DNA from: a bacterium
Lineage (GTDB): Bacteria; Elusimicrobiota; Elusimicrobia; Elusimicrobiales; UBA9959
Direction: 5' to 3'
Assembly (NCBI GenBank): GCA_021811315.1
Contig: JAJZPF010000029.1
Span: 1 to 36,663, forward strand
DNA: 36,663 nt
Below the pieces are notes generated by a model. It had not been told where the DNA came from, did no database searches, and saw only the letters and a list, made by a program, of their open reading frames with translations. The stretch's first letter is position 1; every line of letters begins with the position of its first letter. Made by a program: the position numbers and the translations under genes. This document shows, one piece after another, positions 29,517 to 36,663 of this stretch.

Positions 29517-32500
29517 AGCTTGAGCTTGTCCTTGAGCTGGTCCACGAGTTTCTGGGTGCGGATGAATTCTTCCTGCTTTTCGCGCAGGGCGGAATGGGCG
29601 GTCTGGGCGAGGAGCTCGCTTTCGACGCGCTTGGCCCGCTCTTCCTCGAAGGCGTGCTTCAGGCGCTCGATGCCGTGCTTGAGGGCCTCCACCTCGGAGG
29701 CGCACCCCATCGTCTCCTCGGTCTTCTCGTTAAGCGCGGAGCGCATGGTGCCCGCCATCAGCTCGGCGTCGGCCCGCTTCTTGCGCTCGTCGGCGAAAGC
29801 GGCCTTCATGCGGTCCACGGCGTGGCGCAGGGCGTCGATTTCAGAGCGGTGCTCCAGGGCTTCCTCGGCTTTATCGCGCAGGGCGCGGCTGGAATTTTCC
29901 GCGGCAGCCTCCGCCTCGGCGCGCTTGCGGCGCTCCTCCTCGAAAGAGACCTTCATGCGCTCGACGGAGCGGATCAGCCCCTCGAGCTCGGAGCGCTGGC
30001 CCGAGAACTCCGCGGCCTTATCGCGCAGCGCGGAGATGGCGGACTGGGCGGCGGCCTCGGCCGCCTCGCGCTTGTTCCGCTCGGCCTCGAAAGCGCCCTG
30101 CAGGCTCTCGAGCGCGGCGCGGCGGGCGGAATCGGTCTCCGCCTGCTTCGCGCGCTCCTCCTCCAGCATATCCTTGAGGCGCTCGGCGCTGTTGCGGGCC
30201 TCGTCGTACTGGACCTTGTACTTCTCGAGCTGGATGTCTTTGGAATTAAAGATGTCGCGCAGCGAGGAGATCTCGGCCAGCAGCGCCTTTTCTTTCTGCG
30301 CGTATTCGTGGGCGCGGCGCTCGCCGGCGGCGTGGATCTCGCGGCGGTCGTTCTCGATCTGCTTGGCGGAGGCGCTCTTCAGCTCCGCCGCCTCATGCTC
30401 CCGGCGCAGGTTCTCCGCGCGCAGCAGTTCGCCGTCGCGCTTGAGGGCGTCTATCTGCTTGTCCCTGGCGGCCTTCTGCTCCTCAGCGGCGCGCAGCTTG
30501 AGGAGGGCGTCGTTGTATTTCCTTTCGCCCGCCTTGACCTCTTCCTCGAAGGCTTCCTTGAAACTGTCGAACTCGGCGCGGAGCTCGCGGTGCAGCCTGT
30601 CCTTGTCGGAAAGCCTGGAGGAGAGCGACGCGATCTGGTCGCCGGACTGTTTCTTCTCCTGCGCCAGCTCTATCTGCAGCACGGAAAGCTGCATCTGCCG
30701 CTCCTCGGCGATGCTCTTGAGGCTTTCGAACTTGCCGAGCGTATCGGCGAGGTTGGTGCGGAAGTCCGCGAGGGTCTTCCTGTAGGTTTCATCCTGGGAC
30801 TGGCGCAGCTGCGAGGCGGCTTCCAGCTCGCGGTTCTTGCGCTCGATGATCTCGCCGTAGCGGTCGGCCTCGCGGCGCAGCGCGGCGTCCAGCTTCACGC
30901 CGGCGTCGGCCTCCGCTTCGGTAAAGCGGGCGGCGAGCGCCGCGAGCTTCTCTTCCTGGGCGCGCTTCTCGGCGGCGTAGCCGGCGGCGATGGCGTCCTT
31001 TTCGGCGGCGGCTTTCACCAGCGCTTCGCGGACCCGGAGCAGCTCGGCGTCGCGGGCGGCCAGCTCCTCGTCTATGGCTTTCTCTTTTTCGGTATAGAGG
31101 CGCTGCAGGCGCTCGCGCTCCAGCAGCACGGTCTCTTCCCTCTCGATCTTGGAGGCGTCAAGCGCCTTGGACAACTCTGCGATCTTCTCGTCGCGCAGCG
31201 CTATGGTGGCGGCCATGCGGGCGGACCTGTCGTCCAGCTCCGCGGCGGAGCGGGCGCGCTCCTCGGCCACGGCGGCTTTCTGCTCCTCCCCCGCTTTCTG
31301 GCGCAGCATCCGCAGGTCTTCGCCGGCCTTCTGGAGGGAGAGGCGCAGGGCGCTTATATCCTCTTCCTTGCGGGCCACTTCGGCCACGAACTCGGCTTTG
31401 CGGCCTTCCAGCTCGTCCACGAATTTCTGCTTTTCCGCGGAGTGGCGCTTTTCGGCGTGGACGGATTCGTCCGCCAGCTTCTGATCGTACTCCGCCTTCA
31501 GCTTGGCGCGCAGGGCCGTCTGTTCGGCGGCGGCGCGGCCGTCGGCGGCCTCCATCTCGCGGCGCAGCGCGGCCTCCCGCTCCTTGCCGGAGTTTTTTTC
31601 CTTGGAAAGCTCTTCTATATCCCTGCGCAGGTGGGAGATCTCCTCCACCTTCAGGCGCAGGCTGTCCTCGTAGATGCGGCCCGCGGTCTCTATCTCGGAG
31701 CGCAGCGCGGCGGTGTGCTTCTCCATCTCCACCTTGAGGCGCACGTCGTACTCGGACTGCAGCTGCTTCTCGCGGAAGGAGAATTCCTCGAGCTTGACGT
31801 TGTACTGGACCTGCATCTGCTCGACCTTGTGCGAGAAGGCTTCGCGCTCGGCCTGCAGGGTCTTGATGGTCTCTTCGAAAGTGCGGAGGTTGCGCTGGAG
31901 GTATTCCACCTCGTCCTGGCGCTTGCCCAGGTCCTCGCGGTAGCCGTGCTCTATCTCCTGCAGCTTCTCGGCGTAGCGGTTGCGCTCGTGCTCGATGGCG
32001 ATCTTGAGCCGCTTGGGGATCTCGGCCTCGATCTCGCGGTAGCGGTTGCGCTCGGTCTCGACGGAATCGCCGGCCTTGGCCAGGCGCAACTCGTAGTCGG
32101 CCTGCTGGTTCTTCTTCTCCACTTCGAGGGTGCGGATGACGCTCTCGAGGCTCGAAATGGCGTCCTTGTAGCGGTTAAGGTCCTCGTCGCGGCGCTTCAT
32201 TGCTTCGGGGAATTCCCGGAGCTGCTTCTCGAACAGGGAAACCTTCACCTTGTAATCGTCTATCTCCTGGTTCTTCTCCAGGATCTTCTTGTCTATCTCC
32301 AGGTCTTTGTGCTTCAGGGCGCGCTCGCGCTCCTCGGTGTCCTTCTGCCAGCTGTCCTTGGCCCACTTCAGCACGGCCTCCTGCTTCTTCAGCTCGTCGC
32401 CGGAGGAGCGCTCGCGCTTCTCGAGCTCCTCGACGCGGTTGCGGTAGGTCTCCTCGAGGTTGTTCTTCTGGACGGCGGCTTCCTCGGCGAATCTTTTCTT

Positions 32501-33004
32501 TTCCTCTTCCAGGCGGGCGCCGTAGACGCGCTCGAATTCCTGCTGCTTGGCCAGCTGTTCCTGGCGCAGCTGCCACAGCTCGCCCTCCACGGACGCCCAG
32601 CGGCCGCGCAGTTCCTCGGACTTCTTCTGGTAGTCGTCCTGCAGGCGCTGCTCCTTCTGCTTGAGGATCTCCTCGTTCTTGGAAACTTTGTCTTCCAGCT
32701 CTTTCTCGCGCTCGGTCAGGCGCTCGAGCCGGGAATGGAACTGGTACTCCAGCGAGCTCTGCCGGGACTTCATCTCCTCCTCGTGCACGCGGGTGGAGCG
32801 GTCTATCTCGACGTTCTTGGCCTTGAGCTGGTTCTCGAGGAAGGAGACCTGGCTGGCTTTATCCTGCAGGTTCTGGCGGGTCTTGAGCTCTTCCTCGTGC
32901 TGCGCGCGGATCTTGTCCAGCGCCCAGCGCAGGGCGAGACGCGCGGTTTCCACGTCGTTTATTGCGGCCTCGTTCAGGGAAGATTCGTCGAAATTCTCTT
33001 TCAT
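29501..33004 (-). CDS. Giant coiled-coil protein
   Basis: This 1167-aa protein is nearly all charged coiled coil, rich in Glu, Lys, Arg and Ala with regular hydrophobic heptads. It has no signal peptide or membrane segment, so it is presumably cytoplasmic. Residues 1-25 are a short non-coiled head. Residues 966-1161 are four tandem 49-aa repeats (seven heptads each), followed by KLWKSK. It starts 9 nt after the LysM/OMP gene and overlaps the kinase gene by 16 nt, so the three are translationally linked. It resembles intermediate-filament-like or SMC-like rods in composition only. No ATPase domain is present. Annotation as a structural filament or scaffold is inference. Confidence 0.85.
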   Translation of the reverse strand: MKENFDESSLNEAAINDVETARLALRWALDKIRAQHEEELKTRQNLQDKASQVSFLENQLKAKNVEIDRSTRVHEEEMKSRQSSLEYQFHSRLERLTEREKELEDKVSKNEEILKQKEQRLQDDYQKKSEELRGRWASVEGELWQLRQEQLAKQQEFERVYGARLEEEKKRFAEEAAVQKNNLEETYRNRVEELEKRERSSGDELKKQEAVLKWAKDSWQKDTEERERALKHKDLEIDKKILEKNQEIDDYKVKVSLFEKQLREFPEAMKRRDEDLNRYKDAISSLESVIRTLEVEKKNQQADYELRLAKAGDSVETERNRYREIEAEIPKRLKIAIEHERNRYAEKLQEIEHGYREDLGKRQDEVEYLQRNLRTFEETIKTLQAEREAFSHKVEQMQVQYNVKLEEFSFREKQLQSEYDVRLKVEMEKHTAALRSEIETAGRIYEDSLRLKVEEISHLRRDIEELSKEKNSGKEREAALRREMEAADGRAAAEQTALRAKLKAEYDQKLADESVHAEKRHSAEKQKFVDELEGRKAEFVAEVARKEEDISALRLSLQKAGEDLRMLRQKAGEEQKAAVAEERARSAAELDDRSARMAATIALRDEKIAELSKALDASKIEREETVLLERERLQRLYTEKEKAIDEELAARDAELLRVREALVKAAAEKDAIAAGYAAEKRAQEEKLAALAARFTEAEADAGVKLDAALRREADRYGEIIERKNRELEAASQLRQSQDETYRKTLADFRTNLADTLGKFESLKSIAEERQMQLSVLQIELAQEKKQSGDQIASLSSRLSDKDRLHRELRAEFDSFKEAFEEEVKAGERKYNDALLKLRAAEEQKAARDKQIDALKRDGELLRAENLRREHEAAELKSASAKQIENDRREIHAAGERRAHEYAQKEKALLAEISSLRDIFNSKDIQLEKYKVQYDEARNSAERLKDMLEEERAKQAETDSARRAALESLQGAFEAERNKREAAEAAAQSAISALRDKAAEFSGQRSELEGLIRSVERMKVSFEEERRKRAEAEAAAENSSRALRDKAEEALEHRSEIDALRHAVDRMKAAFADERKKRADAELMAGTMRSALNEKTEETMGCASEVEALKHGIERLKHAFEEERAKRVESELLAQTAHSALREKQEEFIRTQKLVDQLKDKLKLWKSK
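29522..30109 (-). repeat. Four 147-bp tandem repeats encoding 49-aa coiled-coil units
   Basis: Units start ESLQGAFEAERNKR, ERMKVSFEEERRKR, DRMKAAFADERKKR and ERLKHAFEEERAKR, with no indels between them. Exact seven-heptad length keeps the coiled coil in register. Confidence 0.85.
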
Positions 33005-33013
33005 AAATTATGT

Positions 33014-34459
33014 TCAGGGCAGCGCCAGCACCTGGCCGGGCTTCACCTCGCCGCCGCGGCCCAGGGAACCGGAATTGGCGCGGTAGATCTCGGGCCAGCG
33101 CGAAGCGTTGCCGTACACTGAAACGGCTATGCTCTCCAGGGTGTCCCCGTCCTTGACCACGTAGCTGTGGGGAGCGGCGGCCTGGGCGGGCTTGGGCTGC
33201 GGGGCCGGCTTGGCCGCCGCGCGCGCCTTCATGGCTTCCATTTCGGCGCGGGACTTTTCAAGTTCCGCTTTAAGGACGTCGAGCTGGCGGACGATCTCGG
33301 CCTGCGCGGCGGAATCGGGCTGCGCCTGGGACGCGGGCTGCGCCGGGGCGGGAGCGAGCTGGATCACCTGCACGGGCTGCTGCGCGGGGACGGCGCCCTG
33401 CTGCCGGACTACGCCGTCGAGGCGCTCCTGCAGCACGCGGATCTTTTCTTCCTGCAGGAAAGTCTTTTCCTGGGCGCGCTTGAGTTCCGCCGCGGCGGCG
33501 AGTTCGTCGGCGCGGAGCAGGTCGGCTTCGTTGCCGAAACGGAAGGAGAAAGCCAGGCGGTGCGAGCCGTTGGTATTGGCGATGCCGCCGATAGGCAGGC
33601 TGAAAGCGTAGTCGAAAGCGGCCAGGCCGAAGCGCCCGCCGAAACCGATGTTCACGTTGCGGCGGGAATTATTCCCGGCGGCCAGGCCCATGCGCAGGGC
33701 GTAGCGCTTCTGGAAGGAATATTCAAGACCGGTCGAGATCGTATAGTCGGGGCCGGCGAAAGCGGCGTCGATGTCCAGCAGGCTCGCCCTCATAAGGTAA
33801 GAGGCGCCGGCGCGCACTTCCACCGGCAGGCGGTCGGCGGAGGCCAGGCCCATATCCGGCTTATTTATGTTCTTAAAGGCAAGGCCGAAAGCATAATTAG
33901 TCCGGGGGCGGTAGAAAAAGCCCAGGTCGGCGCCCAGCGCGCCCTTGGCGTAACCATTGCCGAATACCGGGTCAAGGGCGGTATAGGCGTCCGAAACATA
34001 ACTGCGGCGGAGATATTTAAGGGTAAGGCCGGCGCCTATCCCGCGGTAAACGGCCGTGGCGTAGCTGACGGAGTAGGAAGTTTCGGAATAAGCCTCGCTC
34101 AGGCGGGTATCGTTCCAGGCGAAAGCAGCCGCGCCGGGAAGGTAGCGCTTAACGGGAGCCGCGAAGCCGAAATAGCCCTGGCCGATCTTGGAATCGTCCG
34201 TAAGGCCGGAGAAAAGACGCCCATAGGCGGCGGTAAGCTCCGGCGAGGGAAGTTCAAGGAGGGTGGCGGGGTTGGAGCAAATAGCCTCGGCGCCCCCGGA
34301 AACGGCGGTAAAGGCGCCGCCCATAGCGGCGGACCTTGCCCCGCAGGCGGAATCGGCTGAAAAAGAAGCTTTAGCGTTCATAGTAGCCGCGGCAATACCA
34401 CAGAATATGAGAAATAAGCCTTTTGCCACAGTTATTATTTTAGCTTTTTCCTGTTTCAT
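33014..34459 (-). CDS. PorV/PorQ-like outer-membrane protein with LysM domain
   Basis: This 481-aa protein has a signal sequence (about 1-31). A barrel domain follows (about 32-310), beginning ARSAAMGGAFTAVSGGAEAICSNPA, the pattern of PorV/UPF0164-type barrels. A short coiled coil (315-350) and an Ala/Pro/Gln linker with another coiled segment come next. A C-terminal LysM domain (about 433-481, SYVVKDGDTLESIAVSVYG) binds peptidoglycan. It would thus tie the outer membrane to the cell wall. AGGTAAT lies before the ATG. It is the first gene of the four-gene coiled-coil operon. PorV relatives act in type IX secretion and gliding in Bacteroidota; whether that holds here is unknown. Confidence 0.83.
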   Translation of the reverse strand: MKQEKAKIITVAKGLFLIFCGIAAATMNAKASFSADSACGARSAAMGGAFTAVSGGAEAICSNPATLLELPSPELTAAYGRLFSGLTDDSKIGQGYFGFAAPVKRYLPGAAAFAWNDTRLSEAYSETSYSVSYATAVYRGIGAGLTLKYLRRSYVSDAYTALDPVFGNGYAKGALGADLGFFYRPRTNYAFGLAFKNINKPDMGLASADRLPVEVRAGASYLMRASLLDIDAAFAGPDYTISTGLEYSFQKRYALRMGLAAGNNSRRNVNIGFGGRFGLAAFDYAFSLPIGGIANTNGSHRLAFSFRFGNEADLLRADELAAAAELKRAQEKTFLQEEKIRVLQERLDGVVRQQGAVPAQQPVQVIQLAPAPAQPASQAQPDSAAQAEIVRQLDVLKAELEKSRAEMEAMKARAAAKPAPQPKPAQAAAPHSYVVKDGDTLESIAVSVYGNASRWPEIYRANSGSLGRGGEVKPGQVLALP

Positions 34460-34485
34460 AAATATTACCTGAATGTAGCGGCCTT

Positions 34486-34506
34486 AAAACGGGAACCGCC
34501 CGTTTT
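34486..34506 (-). terminator. Probable terminator after the FN3/FlgD-like gene
   Basis: AAAACGGG and CCCGTTTT form a perfect 8-bp stem around a 5-nt loop. It lies between the upstream secreted-protein gene and the coiled-coil operon. Confidence 0.55.
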
Positions 34507-34534
34507 AAGCCGGCGACCTAACTTCCCGCTAACC

Positions 34535-36082
34535 TTACCTGGCCAGGACCACCGTGCCGTTATAGTACTTGCTTCCGGCTTTGAACTGGTAGACATAGAT
34601 GCCGGCCTGCGCTTTGTCCCCCCCGGACCTGCGGCCGTCCCACGACAGCGAGGCCTCGGAGTTGTAGGTGCCGGCCCTGAGGCTGGCTATTTCCGCGCCG
34701 GACAGGTCGTAGATCTTGGCGCTGCCTATAGCGAGACCTTCCGGGTTCTCGTAGATTATGTTGAACTCGTCCCAGACGCCGTCACCGTTGGGCGTGAAGG
34801 TCTTGCGCGGCACGGTCTGCGTTATATTGAAGCTCTGGGCCCTTATGACCTGCTTCACCTTGAAGAGGCCGGTCTGGCGGGTGACCACGGAGACGCTGCC
34901 GCTTGTCGGGTTCACGGTGCCGCCGAGCTTTACGTCTTCCACGCCGTTGAAGTAATAAACGGCGTAGTCGTAGGCGCTGTAACTGGCCGACGGCGAGAAA
35001 GCGCTGACGGTGAAGGAGCCGGTCTTTGAAAGCGGCATGGTTAGGGTGACGTCCTGCTCTAGCTTGCGCGCCACCTCGTTATTGGCGGCGTCCCTGAAGA
35101 ATAGTTTATAAGCCGCCAATATAGCCCCGGTCTCATACTCTGGTTTATTCTCCACGATTAGCATAAGGCCGGTTGCACGCAGAGCTTCGTCAACATAAGG
35201 CGGGATGTCAACTATAGCGCGCCGGTCGTCCGCAACAGTACGAACCACATCGTCGGCGTTGCTGAGCCAGATGGAGGAGTTGCTGCGCACATTGTCGCTG
35301 TCCAGTGTCCTTACGAAATACCACTTTACGGGCGTGCTGGCGACGGTATAAGAAAGAGTAGAGCTGGAAAGGGTTACGGCCGCGGAAACGACGCCGCTGA
35401 GGGAGGTGCTGGAATAGACCTCGTAATTCTTAAGCGCGATGGTGCTGCCGCCGGTATTGTACTGCACCGCGTCCCAGGAGATGGTGAAGTTTCCGCCGGC
35501 CAGCACGCCGCTGACGAGGGGCGCGCGGGGCTTTACGGGGGTGGTGGCGAAGGTGGCGTTGGCCGAGAGCCGGCCGTACATATTGCTGCTGTCGCGCACC
35601 CTTATGGCCACGTAATAGGTCTTGCCGGCCGCGAGACCGGAATAAAGTTTCTGGTCTACGGCGCCCGCGGTGAGCGCGGACAGGGTGATAGAGGAATCTA
35701 TAGTGGAATAATTAGCGTAAGTCACCGGGAAGGTGGCTATCTTGATTTCCACGGCGCTGGCCTGCCCAGAGAGCCCCTCGCTGCCCACGCTGGTCCACTG
35801 GAACAGCGCGTCATTGGCGGCGCTGGTGGAAGCGGTAAGATCGTAAACCACGCCGGGGCTGTGGCTGGCGCCGGAATGCCCCGCGCGCAGCCCCTTGCCC
35901 GAAGCCGCCATGGTGGAGCCCGAAACCTCGCCCACGGTGGACTCGAGCTTCTTCCCGGCGCTGTTGGAGACGGCCAGCCCGGTAGTAAAGGCCCTGGTCT
36001 CCATCATATTGCCCGCTAAGGCGGGCAGGGCGCCGAACGCAAGCGCCATCCCCGCCGCCAGACCCGCGCTTTTATATTTCAT
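34535..36082 (-). CDS. Secreted FN3 protein with FlgD-like C-terminal domain
   Basis: This 515-aa protein has a signal peptide (1-23, cleaved after ALA). Beta-sandwich regions follow, including a fibronectin type III-like segment (about 185-285, APLVSGVLAGGNFTISWDA to WYFVRTLDSDN). The C-terminal domain of about 90 residues has TFTPNGDGVWDEFNI, IYDLSGAEI, LSWDGR and AGIYVYQFKAG. That is the FlgD-Ig / gliding-motility-associated pattern used as a sorting or anchoring domain on exported proteins. It is probably on the cell surface and may use a secretion route involving the neighbouring PorV-like protein (inference). It lies downstream of the partial repeat protein. Confidence 0.82.
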   Translation of the reverse strand: MKYKSAGLAAGMALAFGALPALAGNMMETRAFTTGLAVSNSAGKKLESTVGEVSGSTMAASGKGLRAGHSGASHSPGVVYDLTASTSAANDALFQWTSVGSEGLSGQASAVEIKIATFPVTYANYSTIDSSITLSALTAGAVDQKLYSGLAAGKTYYVAIRVRDSSNMYGRLSANATFATTPVKPRAPLVSGVLAGGNFTISWDAVQYNTGGSTIALKNYEVYSSTSLSGVVSAAVTLSSSTLSYTVASTPVKWYFVRTLDSDNVRSNSSIWLSNADDVVRTVADDRRAIVDIPPYVDEALRATGLMLIVENKPEYETGAILAAYKLFFRDAANNEVARKLEQDVTLTMPLSKTGSFTVSAFSPSASYSAYDYAVYYFNGVEDVKLGGTVNPTSGSVSVVTRQTGLFKVKQVIRAQSFNITQTVPRKTFTPNGDGVWDEFNIIYENPEGLAIGSAKIYDLSGAEIASLRAGTYNSEASLSWDGRRSGGDKAQAGIYVYQFKAGSKYYNGTVVLAR

Positions 36083-36148
36083 AAAAAATCATCCCGCTTT
36101 TCTTTGCCAGCCGCCGCGATATCCCCCGCTCTGGGCAGAATTTAAATC

Positions 36149-36663
36149 CTACCATAACGGTTTCCATGATTCAGCTTTACTAACCGTTTCAGTAGATATG
36201 TATGCGACATTATTGCTGTTTTGGTATGCAAAGCAACCTTTTAGATATCCTGAAGTGGGCAAAGTTTCATAAGCGCCTGCTAAACATAATGAAACAGTGG
36301 ATGTGGTGGCAGTTGAAACAACAACCAAAGGCTTTGTAGTATTCTCTACTGTCGCGCCTCCTACGAATATTGCTGTGGATATGCTTATGCCGGGCTGGCC
36401 CGCGGCGGCAGCGCCCGACGACCCGCTGCCGAATGTCAGCGCCGCGCCCAGCGTGCCTATCTTCGCGCTTGTCACCGCGCCGTCCGCCAGCGCGTTGGTA
36501 TATACGCCGCCCACCGCTATCGAGCTGGCTATTACGCCCGTGCCTAGACTCCCGGCCGCTATCCGGTCGGTAACTATTGTTCCAGCGCCTGTTATCTTGC
36601 CGCCCGCTACATCGTTTATCTTCGCGTCCGTCACCGCCAGGCCCGCCAGCGCGTTGGTATAAA
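36149..36663 (-). CDS. C-terminal part of a repeat-rich surface protein (cut by window edge)
   Basis: The frame is open to the right edge, so only the last 171 or so codons are visible. Repeats of the type YTNALAxxAVTxAKI appear twice (YTNALAGLAVTDAKI, VYTNALADGAVTSAKI). Gly/Ala/Ser/Thr-rich sequence follows, then a compact C-terminal domain with two Cys (about 100-171). The repeat style matches fibre- or tail-spike-like and collagen-like extracellular proteins. The apparent internal start at 36634 is a GTG inside a repeat and is not the real start. It precedes the FN3/FlgD-like gene by 66 nt, suggesting a shared surface-protein operon. Confidence 0.7.
   Translation of the reverse strand, partial: YTNALAGLAVTDAKINDVAGGKITGAGTIVTDRIAAGSLGTGVIASSIAVGGVYTNALADGAVTSAKIGTLGAALTFGSGSSGAAAAGQPGISISTAIFVGGATVENTTKPLVVVSTATTSTVSLCLAGAYETLPTSGYLKGCFAYQNSNNVAYISTETVSKAESWKPLW

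Noticed and set aside
29594-33121. 1175-codon open frame on the plus strand
   Set aside because: It is exactly antisense to the coiled-coil gene. The Glu/Lys/Arg/Ala codons of a GC-rich coiled coil leave the opposite strand free of stops. The product is a low-complexity Leu/Gly/Val sequence with no start signals.

Overview
The window is GC-rich bacterial chromosome. Its gene content is Gram-negative: several outer-membrane beta-barrels, type IV pilin and PilT, ftsQ-ftsA-ftsZ, and an Omp85-type barrel. The pilin sequence, the gene order and the abundance of large coiled-coil proteins fit the phylum Elusimicrobiota best. That placement is my inference from pattern and was not searched.

Layout. 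1-2325: tRNA-Pro, then a short plus-strand operon (acylphosphatase, a sigma-70 factor, adenine phosphoribosyltransferase). 2326-5782: a spacer full of hairpins, tRNA-Arg, a membrane-anchored TPR protein, then two outer-membrane proteins. The first of these has a 255-nt structured leader that carries a 37-codon ORF. 5783-7913: an AT-richer, gene-poor gap. It holds DnaA-box-like sites, helically phased CATAT repeats around a strong promoter, a winged-helix-like 162-aa gene, an excellent dif (XerCD) site at 6870-6897, and a set of degenerate repeats. Genes left of the gap run rightward. Every gene from 8.2 to 21.2 kb runs leftward. The gap is therefore a convergence point, as expected of a replication terminus.

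7914-21233 (minus strand): a small two-helix membrane protein, a HEAT-repeat protein, a metallopeptidase/TolB-propeller/Omp85 fusion, a TPR protein, ribosomal protein S1-like, plsC, a 171-bp MITE-like element inserted at the cmk stop codon, cmk, a deoxynucleoside kinase, pilT, ftsZ, ftsA and ftsQ. 21381-24216 (plus strand): tRNA-Lys running almost directly into a histidine kinase, its OmpR-type regulator, and a type IV pilin.

24241-36663 (minus strand): a four-gene operon, read from 34459 down to 24241. It encodes an outer-membrane barrel with a LysM tail, a 1167-aa coiled-coil protein, a 1339-aa coiled-coil histidine kinase, and a response regulator joined through a membrane helix to a beta-propeller. 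I consider this the best candidate for an undescribed system: an envelope-linked coiled-coil scaffold with its own two-component signalling. A secreted FN3/FlgD-like protein and the end of a repeat-rich surface protein close the window.
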